Below, one piece after another: positions 41,120 through 47,103 of a stretch of 53,859 nucleotides of DNA (the stretch's first letter is position 1; each line of letters begins with the position of its first letter). The stretch is from a virus: IMG/VR virus record IMGVR_UViG_3300010354_000117, positions 1-53,859 of that record; one strand, written 5' to 3'. Below the pieces are notes generated by a model. That model did no database searches and was not told the origin of the DNA. It saw nothing but the letters and a program-made list of their open reading frames with translations. The translations under genes and the position numbers were made by a program.

Positions 41120-41356
41120 ATGGACACTCAACCATCAAAACGCACCTGGGATACCCCCATCAGGGAGCGGTGGAACGCCCCTATCCATCACTGCCTAAAG
41201 GCTATTGATAGCCACGTTGATTTATACCTGAAGACAGGTAACACGTGGCATGTCGAGCAGGCCAACTTTCTGCGTTCCTATGTAGGGCAACTGAAGACCT
41301 GGATTCACGAAGAGGAGGGTCTCCTGAAGTATCGCAGCGCAGAGGATACTGAGTGA
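41120..41356 (+). CDS. Conserved small phage protein
   Basis: 78 residues. RERWNAPIHHCLKAIDSHVD then LYLKTGNTWHVEQANFLRSY and QLKTWIHEEEG match a small helical protein seen in several cyanophages and other tailed phages (pattern: AID-H-DLYL-TG--WH). Function unknown. A TAAACT sequence ends 6 nt before the ATG. Confidence 0.7.
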   Translation: MDTQPSKRTWDTPIRERWNAPIHHCLKAIDSHVDLYLKTGNTWHVEQANFLRSYVGQLKTWIHEEEGLLKYRSAEDTE

Positions 41357-41559
41357 CTTTCAGGTCGAAGCCCCGTTTCTTCGTGCCACTTTATCATTGC
41401 ATCTTGACGTAGTGGACCGCGATCAAAGTAAACCTTGAAGTTCTGACGACTGGCAAGTTCGACTAGCTCGCGCACGCTGCCGCTGTGTCTGAGTCGTTCA
41501 TGTATGACCAGCTCTGGGCGTTGGTCATACAGCTCCCCGTATGCGTTGTATTCAGTCAT
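41305..41559 (-). CDS. Small hypothetical protein, minus strand
   Basis: 84 residues: MTEYNAYGELYDQRPELVIH, ERLRHSGSVRELVELASRQN, FKVYFDRGPLRQDAMIKWHE. Reads as a plausible folded protein and begins with the MTE common in this genome. It converges on the preceding plus-strand gene with a 52-nt overlap. Function unknown. Confidence 0.55.
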   Translation of the reverse strand: MTEYNAYGELYDQRPELVIHERLRHSGSVRELVELASRQNFKVYFDRGPLRQDAMIKWHEETGLRPESHSVSSALRYFRRPSSS

Positions 41560-41611
41560 TAGTTATATTCCTGATAGATGGCATTTACTATGATTACTGA
41601 TATTCTACCCA

Positions 41612-41620
41612 TGGTATACT
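41612..41620 (+). promoter_or_regulatory. Extended -10 promoter (TGG-TATACT)
   Basis: TGGTATACT in a 151-nt gap between a minus and a plus gene. Transcription would start near 41627 and leave an ~84-nt leader with strong ribosome site AAGGAG (41701-41706) before ATG 41711. The leader differs from the short ones elsewhere and may hold regulation. Confidence 0.6.
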
Positions 41621-41710
41621 AAAGTACGTTCATCTTTTGCGTATTTAATCGCAAACGACGGAAGTAGGTAATCACCGAAGGAACGCTCTTTAACCCAGTT
41701 AAGGAGACAC

Positions 41711-41881
41711 ATGACTATTGCTACTTATCGCGGAGTCCAGTACACTGTTGGCGCTCCAGGTGGAGAAGGCGCACAGCAGGAGCCAGTATCTGAGCTTGCT
41801 GTGATCAAAGAGCAGGTAATCAAACAAGATAAGTTAAAAAAAGTTCGCTTATCTCAGGTGGTTGTTTGCCCAGCAAGGTAA
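41711..41881 (+). CDS. DUF4278-like small protein
   Basis: 56 residues. TYRGVQYTV at the start is the core of DUF4278, a small protein family typical of cyanobacteria and their phages. The rest (VIKEQVIKQDKLKKVRLSQV) is basic. Strong Shine-Dalgarno and promoter suggest high expression. Function unknown. Confidence 0.68.
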   Translation: MTIATYRGVQYTVGAPGGEGAQQEPVSELAVIKEQVIKQDKLKKVRLSQVVVCPAR

Positions 41882-41947
41882 AGATTAGCCAGGTCAGTCA
41901 AACTGTGACCATTAAATGGAATACTGTTGAGCGTGTGACACTTTAGC

Positions 41948-42265
41948 ATGCTGTCGACGTCAATGCGCCTAAGGGTTCAGTTCATATGCGAACGCATCAG
42001 CGTTGGTGCTCCAGTGGAGCTAAATGACATAACATGGATTCAAAAGTTGGGCGATAGAAATCCAACTGTCGCCACTGCCCTTAGAAAAGCACGCAGGTTG
42101 TCGATGGCGAAAGGCGCTCAGCAGGGTGACCTGGATACCTTTATGGCTGACCTGGACCTGGGCGACCCAGATCCAAGTAACCATTTAGTCGGCCCGCAGG
42201 ATCCTATTACACTCGCCGAATGGTTTAGTAATCGACGGGCATGGTTCAGAGGGACTGTAGATTAA
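41948..42265 (+). CDS. Hypothetical protein
   Basis: 105 residues from ATG 41948 (ATG 41963 also possible). RLRVQFICERISVGAPVELN then DITWIQKLGDRNPTVATALR and ARRLSMAKGAQQGDL: helical, modestly basic, then an acidic end. Possibly a helix-turn-helix. It converges with minus-strand genes and overlaps one of them by 81 nt. Confidence 0.55.
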   Translation: MLSTSMRLRVQFICERISVGAPVELNDITWIQKLGDRNPTVATALRKARRLSMAKGAQQGDLDTFMADLDLGDPDPSNHLVGPQDPITLAEWFSNRRAWFRGTVD

Positions 42266-42328
42266 CAAATCCTGGAATACCAACACCAGAACCAGTACCG
42301 CAATGTAGCTGATGCTCATCAGTATCAT
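42185..42328 (-). CDS. Possible tiny membrane protein, minus strand
   Basis: 47 residues from ATG 42328: MILMSISYIAVLVLVLVFQD then LLIYSPSEPC and a polar tail. One membrane helix. It follows the MPLRKG gene by 13 nt on the same strand but overlaps the convergent gene 41948-42265 by 81 nt, so support is moderate. Confidence 0.4.
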   Translation of the reverse strand: MILMSISYIAVLVLVLVFQDLLIYSPSEPCPSITKPFGECNRILRAD

Positions 42329-42341
42329 TAGCGCGTCAATG

Positions 42342-42485
42342 TTACCGCTTGCGCTTTTTCTTTTTGCTAGATGCAGCTTGACTAAGAGCAATTGCTTGAG
42401 CTTGTTTTGGGCCACGGCCTTCCTTGATTAGTGTGCGGATGTTGCTGCTGATCGTTTTCTGACTGGTGCCCTTCCTTAACGGCAT
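42342..42485 (-). CDS. Conserved small phage protein (MPLKKGxSxKTISSNI family)
   Basis: 47 residues: [39 protein letters not shown] and a KKKKRKR tail. This matches a very widespread small phage protein (MPLKKG, ISSNI, K-x-G-x-PQKQAVAIAL). Most of the gene lies inside another frame of the same strand (42382-42591), so two proteins may be read from one stretch. Function unknown. Confidence 0.82.
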   Translation of the reverse strand: MPLRKGTSQKTISSNIRTLIKEGRGPKQAQAIALSQAASSKKKKRKR

Positions 42486-42591
42486 TCGCGTTCTCCAGGT
42501 GATCGTAGGCTAGGACCCATACGATTGTCAGCAGGGTCCCCAGTAATACGATACCCAATCCGATTGCAATATCCCACGGGAACTCAGTCAT
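42382..42591 (-). CDS. Small membrane protein overlapping the MPLRKG gene
   Basis: 69 residues. N-terminal membrane helix ([20 protein letters not shown]), then [18 protein letters not shown] and a Gln/His/Pro-rich tail. Start lies directly after the upstream stop. The C-terminal 104 nt overlap the conserved small gene in another frame; its odd tail composition may reflect that constraint. Confidence 0.6.
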   Translation of the reverse strand: MTEFPWDIAIGLGIVLLGTLLTIVWVLAYDHLENANAVKEGHQSENDQQQHPHTNQGRPWPKTSSSNCS

Positions 42592-42882
42592 CTACCATAA
42601 CTCCCTGTTAGCCCAGAAAGCACCGGAAAGCTTTCCACGGGCAATATTCTTTGCGTGCCTACTTTTGAAAGATTCACGCCTTGCTTTGTCTTTAGCGGAA
42701 TCACTGGCACTAGGTTTACCCGCTGTAGTCATTTTTTGATCGCCAAAACGTACTAGCTTCACGGTATCGCCATCTTTCGCGAGAACTACGCCTTTTTTTG
42801 TTGGATGGTCGGGGGTTCGCTTCGGCTTGTTGTAACCCTCTAGACCATATTTTTCGAGACGGGGATCCTTCTTTTTGGCCAT
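42592..42882 (-). CDS. Conserved cyanophage protein (DUF5872-like)
   Basis: 96 residues: MAKKKDPRLEKYGLEGYNKP, KRTPDHPTKKGVVLAKDGDT, VKLVRFGDQKMTTAGK, and RRESFKSRHAKNIARGKLSG then AFWANRELW. This is a basic protein I recognise as very common in marine phages. Its role is unknown; high positive charge suggests nucleic-acid binding. It opens a minus-strand unit of three to four tiny genes. Confidence 0.85.
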   Translation of the reverse strand: MAKKKDPRLEKYGLEGYNKPKRTPDHPTKKGVVLAKDGDTVKLVRFGDQKMTTAGKPSASDSAKDKARRESFKSRHAKNIARGKLSGAFWANRELW

Positions 42883-42921
42883 GGAATCACGAATCCGATT
42901 CCTTAGATTGCCTGAATACGT

Positions 42922-42930
42922 CGTTATACT
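42922..42930 (+). promoter_or_regulatory. Divergent promoter candidate (CGT-TATACT)
   Basis: TTATACT ends 21 nt before GTG 42951. The complementary strand reads GCAGTATAAC here, placing a minus-strand -10 (TATAAC) about 42 nt before the 42882 gene. One element may serve both directions. Confidence 0.5.
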
Positions 42931-42950
42931 GCCTTAGATGCACTTAGAAT

Positions 42951-43289
42951 GTGCCGTATAAAGACAGGGAGAAGAACAGGAAATATCAGACTGAATGGGC
43001 AAGGCGCCATCGCCGTACTAAAAGCTCGTTGCCATACTTCAAGACAAAAAAGCAGATAATACTTGAAGCAAAGAGTGGACCATGTCTGATCTGTAAGCAG
43101 ACATTTCCCCCAGCAGCCATGGATCTACATCATGTTGATCCGACAGGTAAAGAGTTTACGGTATCTACCGCCCTGAGAAAAGTTGGGTACGAAAAACTGG
43201 TGCAAGAGATTAACAAGTGCGTTGCACTGTGTGCGGTTTGCCACAGATTGCTGCACGCTGGATTGGTCGAATTGAAATACCCGGTGTGA
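42951..43289 (+). CDS. HNH endonuclease
   Basis: 112 residues from GTG. Basic N-terminus (YKDREKNRKYQTEWARRHRR), zinc Cys pair GPCLICKQTF, HNH core MDLHHVDPTGKE and second pair with His NKCVALCAVCHRLLHAG. Small HNH proteins nick or cut DNA and may be selfish or aid packaging. The last 11 nt, including the stop codon, overlap a tRNA gene on the opposite strand. Confidence 0.88.
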   Translation: MPYKDREKNRKYQTEWARRHRRTKSSLPYFKTKKQIILEAKSGPCLICKQTFPPAAMDLHHVDPTGKEFTVSTALRKVGYEKLVQEINKCVALCAVCHRLLHAGLVELKYPV

Positions 43290-43351
43290 GATTCGAACTC
43301 AACGCTGAACGGAGCTTAAATCCGTTGCCTCTTCCGCTGGGCTAACCGGGC
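43279..43351 (-). tRNA. tRNA with UAA anticodon (Leu), short variable loop
   Basis: Cloverleaf on the minus strand: acceptor GCCCGGT / ACCGGGT, D-arm with GG in the loop, anticodon stem ACGGA / TCCGT with loop TTTAAGC (anticodon TAA), T-loop TTCGAAT. The variable loop is only ~6 nt, whereas Leu(UAA) tRNAs normally carry a long arm. No encoded CCA. Overlaps the HNH stop codon. Confidence 0.8.
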
Positions 43352-43374
43352 ACATCCACATTATAACGAATAAG

Positions 43375-43448
43375 TGCTCCCTGCGTGGATCGAACACGCC
43401 TAAGGTCGATTATGAGTCGACTGCATTCACCAGATTGCTAAGGGAGCA
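43375..43448 (-). tRNA. tRNA-Met (CAU)
   Basis: Minus strand: acceptor TGCTCCC / GGGAGCA, D-loop with GG, anticodon stem GTCGA / TCGAC with loop CTCATAA (anticodon CAT), T-arm GCGTG-TTCGATC-CACGC. The paired first base argues for elongator; Ile(CAU) after modification cannot be excluded. Confidence 0.88.
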
Positions 43449-43459
43449 GCAACGGTCAC

Positions 43460-43488
43460 ACTGTAGCCGATGCGGGTCGTCTTTGCAA
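43460..43488 (-). promoter_or_regulatory. Sigma-70-like promoter for the tRNA pair
   Basis: On the minus strand TTGCAA (-35) and TACAGT (-10) are 17 nt apart. The predicted start lies ~5-7 nt before the tRNA-Met 5' end, so both tRNAs could be made from it. Unlike the phage extended -10 sites it has both boxes. Confidence 0.5.
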
Positions 43489-43564
43489 TATCCTCGTCCC
43501 ATGATTTCCTGTAGACGGCTGCTACCGGACAGGCTAATGTCCACCTAAGGCCCTACGACCTACA

Positions 43565-43939
43565 ATGCCCCGTCCAATCAAGCCACGTTCAAGCCGTCGC
43601 CGCCTGCAGGGACAACGTATCCTGAGCTTTGTCGCAGCCCATCAAATCGATGGCAACGGCATCCAAGGTGTTACGGCTGCCAGAAAATTCGTATCACAAA
43701 ACAAGATTTGCTATCCGGCAATCATTCACGTTCATCGTAACAAATATACAACCGACAGCTTTTTCCTTGCGGAAAAGGGAATGTTCGGATTGGCATATGC
43801 CGAATTCAATTGGATGGTATTTCCATGCCTTCGGCAACTGGTCGAAAAAATTGGCCCAAGAGAGCTTTTCACTGACTTGGGCCTTTATGATTGGGCTTCC
43901 GAAGAAGAGAGCTACAGGGCAGAATACGCTTTTATCTAA
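43565..43939 (+). CDS. Hypothetical basic protein
   Basis: 124 residues: MPRPIKPRSSRRRLQGQRIL (basic), then a mixed core (IQGVTAARKFVSQNKICYPA, FFLAEKGMFGLAYAEFNWMV) and an acidic end. A TACAAT overlaps the start codon and the 116-nt upstream gap contains the pairing GGTCGT / ACGACC. No family is recognised. Ends 4 nt into the convergent HTH gene. Confidence 0.6.
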   Translation: MPRPIKPRSSRRRLQGQRILSFVAAHQIDGNGIQGVTAARKFVSQNKICYPAIIHVHRNKYTTDSFFLAEKGMFGLAYAEFNWMVFPCLRQLVEKIGPRELFTDLGLYDWASEEESYRAEYAFI

Positions 43940-44334
43940 GCGACCCTAGTTAGCCTGTTTCCGAAGTTGAACTTATAGCCCTCGACGGTTTGATCCTGAC
44001 AGGGCTCCATATATGTTCTGAAGCAACAAATCTTGTTGATCGCTGTGGTGTCAACGCCAAACTCTTTGGCAATGTCACCCTGTTTTTCACCCAAGCGGGC
44101 CCTTAGGCGAATTTCGTAAATCTGACGATCGCTGAAAAAGCCTTGCTTGCGTCCACGCTTGACTGGATCGACGCTCACGGGCGGTCGACGCATAACACGT
44201 CTGACAACGCGGCTAGGAGTGCTGGCCGAAACGTCTGTAATCCTGGCTATGCTGTCATAGTCATAACCTTGGCACCTCAGGTCCCAAATGCGGTCTTCTT
44301 TGGGAATGGAAACTCTTCCTCTTGCTCTGGCCAT
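43936..44334 (-). CDS. Helix-turn-helix DNA-binding protein
   Basis: 132 residues from ATG 44334 (an ATG at 44358 would add 8). Two HTH-like parts: IWDLRCQGYDYDSIARITDV, SASTPSRVVRRVM near the N-terminus and FSDRQIYEIRLRARLGEKQG, DIAKEFGVDTTAINKI at ~75-115, the latter a clear resolvase-type HTH common in cyanophage regulators. It lies at the end of the minus-strand RNA region and may regulate phage transcription. Confidence 0.72.
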   Translation of the reverse strand: MARARGRVSIPKEDRIWDLRCQGYDYDSIARITDVSASTPSRVVRRVMRRPPVSVDPVKRGRKQGFFSDRQIYEIRLRARLGEKQGDIAKEFGVDTTAINKICCFRTYMEPCQDQTVEGYKFNFGNRLTRVA

Positions 44335-44480
44335 GGTTTCGGGTAATGGGTATCCCACTGCTTTTCTATCTTAGGCGAATACTGGAGGGAAGCAACCCCC
44401 CGGCCCGCCGCAGTGTTACAATTTATTGACACACCACATCAGGCGCAACCGTTGCATTACGTTACAATCCCCTTGTTTCA

Positions 44481-44567
44481 TAGTATCCACGATTTAATTG
44501 AACCCAGAAAGCGGATGCTTCAATGCGCTGGCTCCAGGCTTCTGGGTCCGATGGGTCGTGGATATTT
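44481..44567 (-). ncRNA. Nested inverted repeats (rod-like structured RNA candidate)
   Basis: Outer pairing TATCCACGA (44484-44492) with TCGTGGATA (44556-44564); inner pairing ACCCAGAA (44502-44509) with TTCTGGGT (44540-44547); a further AGCG / CGCT near the tip. Long nested pairs do not fit a protein gene and suggest a structured RNA or a decayed tRNA; on the minus strand CTGGGTTCAATT looks like half of a T-arm. Strand is inferred from neighbours. Confidence 0.5.
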
Positions 44568-44664
44568 TGCAGATATATTGGCGGGAACATCGAACGTTTC
44601 CAGGCCCTGAAGGCCCAATAAATGTAGCCCACGCTATTGCAGATAAACTAGCATAGATTACCAG

Positions 44665-44765
44665 CGCCCAGACGGGAATCGAACCCGCATCGTAGTCCTG
44701 TCATATAGCATTGCGTCCAACGCATCAGCCAGGTACCGACCTGTCCAGTTGGTTCGGACTGGGCG
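44665..44765 (-). tRNA. tRNA-like RNA with enlarged anticodon arm
   Basis: Three normal arms on the minus strand: acceptor CGCCCAG / CTGGGCG (7 bp), D-stem CCGA / TCGG with GG in the loop, T-arm GCGGG-TTCGATT-CCCGT. The anticodon position has a 4-bp stem CCTG / CAGG enclosing 29 nt that contain a hairpin TGCG-TTGGA-CGCA. At 101 nt it is too long for a normal tRNA and no anticodon can be assigned. It lies 2 nt from tRNA-Arg. It could be decayed, or a tRNA-like RNA of another role. Confidence 0.5.
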
Positions 44766-44767
44766 AC

Positions 44768-44840
44768 GACTCAGACAGGACTCAAACCTGTGACCGACCG
44801 CTTAGAAGGCGGTTGCTCTATTCAACTGAGCTACTGAGCC
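44768..44840 (-). tRNA. tRNA-Arg (UCU)
   Basis: Canonical cloverleaf on the minus strand: acceptor GGCTCAG / CTGAGTC, D-arm GCTC-AGTTGAATA-GAGC, anticodon stem ACCGC / GCGGT with loop CTTCTAA (anticodon TCT), T-arm ACAGG-TTTGAGT-CCTGT. Reads AGA, a codon rare in GC-rich picocyanobacteria but used in this phage. Confidence 0.93.
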
Positions 44841-45310
44841 ATTAGTCAGGCAGGGCGTCTTACCGTATCGGGCGGTATCTCCTGGCTATGTGCCAGACGT
44901 GTTCCTTACACCAAGACGCAGTGACCCTCCTGTTTGTGCATCATCCAGCGTCCTGGAGCTAAGCATAGAGGGTGTTTGCACGGATCTAACCTGCGATCCG
45001 TAAGGGGTACCTTCTCCCTAAGGGGCCCCGCCGGGTCCGGGACGGTTGGTCAACCGTATGCAGTCCGTCGAGCTTGCCAAATGGGTCGAGGGCTCAACCG
45101 TGGACTAGACGGGCGGAGGTGATCAACCCTCCGGCCTGGAAACCCAGGACTTCACGCAGATCAACAACGATCGAAAATTTCCGATCCAGAATCGACGCAG
45201 TGCCCATTCCTGTTGACTGCACCCCGCCGACAGAGCAGCGTGGGGGGGTTAACAGAAGGATTGGGCGTGACCGGATACAAAAGCAACCAGACAGTGGCCC
45301 AACCTCTGTC
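44841..45310 (-). ncRNA. Large structured noncoding RNA candidate
   Basis: About 470 nt without a convincing gene but dense in hairpins: GACAG/CTGTC 45290-45310, GCAGT/ACTGC 45197-45220, GATCG/CGATC 45169-45186, CCTGG/CCAGG 45135-45148, CGGAGG/CCTCCG 45114-45133, ACGGTT/AACCGT 45042-45057, ACGGATC/GATCCGT 44980-45001, ACCCTC/GAGGGT 44924-44973 enclosing TCCAG/CTGGA, and a three-hairpin junction closed by GCGTCTT/AAGACGC 44855-44919. A minus-strand TGGTATACT places the start at ~45310, exactly at the first helix, and tRNA-Arg follows. Context (phage, long, next to tRNAs) recalls GOLLD and ROOL RNAs; identity is not established. Confidence 0.6.
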
Positions 45311-45316
45311 ACTAAC

Positions 45317-45325
45317 AGTATACCA
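45317..45325 (-). promoter_or_regulatory. Extended -10 promoter (TGG-TATACT) for the RNA region
   Basis: On the minus strand TGGTATACT, identical to the site at 41612, directly after the metallophosphoesterase stop. It points into the structured, tRNA-bearing region. No -35 box. Confidence 0.58.
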
Positions 45326-45330
45326 CAAAG

Positions 45331-45858
45331 TCAGCCCACGTTGACTGCCATCTCAGACCTGATTTGCTCAAAGTCGATTGGCCTGTAGTCTGTATGTTCT
45401 ACGCATACGCATCTGTACCTGGGATCGGGCTCATCTTTCTCATCCAAGACTTGTCGGTAATGCAAATGTCCATGGATATTGCCCTTGTATCTGATGACCC
45501 CACAAGTGTGAACAGGAATATGCGTCAGGACATAATGATCCAGGTAATGACACCCTCTGATGTCATCAAAATATTTCACATAGTCCTGTAGCTTGAAAAT
45601 ATCATGATTTCCTCTGATTAGAATCTTCCTGCCATTCAGCCTTTCTAGACACTTCAGTCCACGCCTGGGAATGGCCACGTCTCCAAGGTGGTAAACCTTA
45701 TCCTTGGGGCTAACGGTGTTGTTCCAGTTGTCGATCAATGCTTCATTCATTTCATCTACGTCATCCCAGGGCCTGAGCTTGGAGCCGTCGTCCCTGGTGA
45801 ATCGGCAGACGCCACCATGCCCGAAATGTGTATCAGAGATTAAGAATGTCTTCGTCAT
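45331..45858 (-). CDS. Calcineurin-like metallophosphoesterase
   Basis: 175 residues with all metal motifs in order: FLISDTHFGHGG (D-x-H), YHLGDVAIP (GD), LIRGNHDIF (GNHD), VLTHIPVHTC (H) and NIHGHLHYRQ (GHxH). Small phage members of this family resemble the host ones that cleave phosphodiesters; substrate unknown. Roles in RNA repair, nucleotide turnover or defence evasion are possible. It is the gene before the RNA region on the same strand. Confidence 0.9.
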   Translation of the reverse strand: MTKTFLISDTHFGHGGVCRFTRDDGSKLRPWDDVDEMNEALIDNWNNTVSPKDKVYHLGDVAIPRRGLKCLERLNGRKILIRGNHDIFKLQDYVKYFDDIRGCHYLDHYVLTHIPVHTCGVIRYKGNIHGHLHYRQVLDEKDEPDPRYRCVCVEHTDYRPIDFEQIRSEMAVNVG

Positions 45859-45890
45859 TACAGGAATTGTTCCATTAAGCTCACCTTAGC

Positions 45891-45916
45891 TTGACAGGAC
45901 GGGATGATGGTATAAG
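45891..45916 (+). promoter_or_regulatory. Putative promoter (TTGACA ... TGG-TATAAG)
   Basis: Perfect TTGACA, 14-nt spacer, then TGGTATAAG, 30 nt before ATG 45946. The spacer is short for sigma-70, so the extended -10 may act alone. Lies in the gap divergent from the metallophosphoesterase. Confidence 0.45.
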
Positions 45917-45945
45917 TTGCTATCGCACTCTGACTTTACAGCAGG

Positions 45946-46134
45946 ATGACCCCCAGGACTCCAGTCGAGATACTGCCCGCCAAGCCAAACAGTGACTACC
46001 GAGCCACCTATCGCTTGGACGGTGAGGTGTCTAAGCTGAACGTCAATGCTGCAAGTTACTACGAAGTGTGGCTTATTGTAAAGCGCACGTATCCAATGGC
46101 CTCTGTGGTTGCCATTTTGCTTGTGACCATCTAA
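45946..46134 (+). CDS. Small hypothetical protein
   Basis: 62 residues: MTPRTPVEILPAKPNSDYRA, TYRLDGEVSKLNVNAASYYE, then a hydrophobic end (MASVVAILLVTI) that may insert in membrane. No family recognised. Confidence 0.52.
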   Translation: MTPRTPVEILPAKPNSDYRATYRLDGEVSKLNVNAASYYEVWLIVKRTYPMASVVAILLVTI

Positions 46135-46168
46135 GGTCCGTCTAATGTTCGCAATGATCAACAAATGA

Positions 46169-46363
46169 ATGGATAACCTGGTAGAGATCACGTCAGCCCT
46201 GATTGAAACAGGCAACCGCAGTCCCCGCGCTACAGCAATCGCTGTACTCAGGGCGCTGTCCGCAACACTGAGGATTTACCCAGATCCAGGCGACCTTAAT
46301 CTGGAGGACTGCGCCGACTGGATTGACTCACAGCTTGAACAAACCAAACCATTCAAAAAATGA
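46169..46363 (+). CDS. Small helical protein
   Basis: 64 residues: MDNLVEITSALIETGNRSPR, ATAIAVLRALSATLRIYPDP, DCADWIDSQLEQ. Short helices; resembles small cyanobacterial proteins without known role. ATGA overlap with the next gene. Confidence 0.6.
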   Translation: MDNLVEITSALIETGNRSPRATAIAVLRALSATLRIYPDPGDLNLEDCADWIDSQLEQTKPFKK

Positions 46364-46722
46364 ACCCTAGTACACTTGTTGCTGCTGGCTTTGCCAACGA
46401 ACTGGCTGAAGTCCTGGAACTTAAACTGTTGGGAGCTGATGCTGTTGGTGAAAACTCTTGGGACGATCATGCACGTCAAGTCCTGGAGGAATACCACAAG
46501 ACTCTTGACCGGGGCGTGTCGACGTATGTACCGCTTTGGCGTTCACTTCATGAAGCCTATAGCTCAATCGACAGAACCAGTCCGCCGTATGTAATCTTTT
46601 CCGCGCTGATCACGGCTTTCTGTGATCGAATGGAATCGGATTTCCCTGTGCATGAAATAGATAAAAGCGTTTTGATCGGTTACTTGCGTGACGAAGCGGA
46701 AAAAGCACTGGCTTGTGAGTGA
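46360..46722 (+). CDS. Hypothetical helical protein
   Basis: 120 residues, ATGA-coupled to the previous gene. Helices include FANELAEVLELKLLGADAVG and FSALITAFCDRMESDFPVHE. Acidic overall. No family recognised. Confidence 0.62.
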   Translation: MNPSTLVAAGFANELAEVLELKLLGADAVGENSWDDHARQVLEEYHKTLDRGVSTYVPLWRSLHEAYSSIDRTSPPYVIFSALITAFCDRMESDFPVHEIDKSVLIGYLRDEAEKALACE

Positions 46723-46892
46723 TGAAGAGCAAATCGAATCGTCTTGGATTGAATCGAGACGATATGATGACATCCGCAGCCGTTCTGTTTCGTTTAGCAA
46801 CAGCCCTAAGGAAGAACAATTTACCCAAGATCACACCAGATGAACTCGACCACATGGCCCGCGCCATCAGAAAGAAGGCAGATTCTAAATAG
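46722..46892 (+). CDS. Small hypothetical protein
   Basis: 56 residues from ATG 46722 (TGATG overlap): MKSKSNRLGLNRDDMMTSAA, VLFRLATALRKNN, then ITPDELDHMARAIRKKADSK. Helical and basic. Four nt separate it from the next start. Not recognised. Confidence 0.55.
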   Translation: MKSKSNRLGLNRDDMMTSAAVLFRLATALRKNNLPKITPDELDHMARAIRKKADSK

Positions 46893-46896
46893 AACC

Positions 46897-47103
46897 ATGC
46901 CGCGAGCGCCCCACGAGAATGGAGCGCCAATCGTCACTCCGGTGTGCTGTCCTGCCTGGAAGGCTATCAGGAGCCGGCTTGATTGGTATCCTTTTGCTGA
47001 TTATCCAGATCATGTTTGCATGCCATGTATCGGCCAGTGGCGCGTTAACCACTGCCCGTCATGTGGTGCTGATGTTCGCATGTCTATATGGAGGCTGCCT
47101 TGA
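46897..47103 (+). CDS. Small zinc-ribbon protein
   Basis: 68 residues. Four Cys and nearby His in PVCCPAW, DHVCMPCIGQW and NHCPSCGADV suggest a zinc-binding fold; the HCPSCGA end is typical of small phage zinc ribbons. The stop overlaps the next start codon (TTGA). Confidence 0.62.
   Translation: MPRAPHENGAPIVTPVCCPAWKAIRSRLDWYPFADYPDHVCMPCIGQWRVNHCPSCGADVRMSIWRLP

Noticed and set aside
44413-44610. 65-codon plus-strand frame before the tRNA-like element
   Set aside because: It runs across nested inverted repeats and opposite the presumed transcription direction; sequence is not protein-like.
44900-44920. A second canonical tRNA at 44854-44920
   Set aside because: A 7-bp closing stem and three hairpins are present, but D and T loops are only 5 nt and no valid anticodon loop exists on either strand.
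45094-45388. Open frames on both strands across the structured RNA region
   Set aside because: Residue patterns are low-quality, start codons lack signals, and dense inverted repeats explain the region better.
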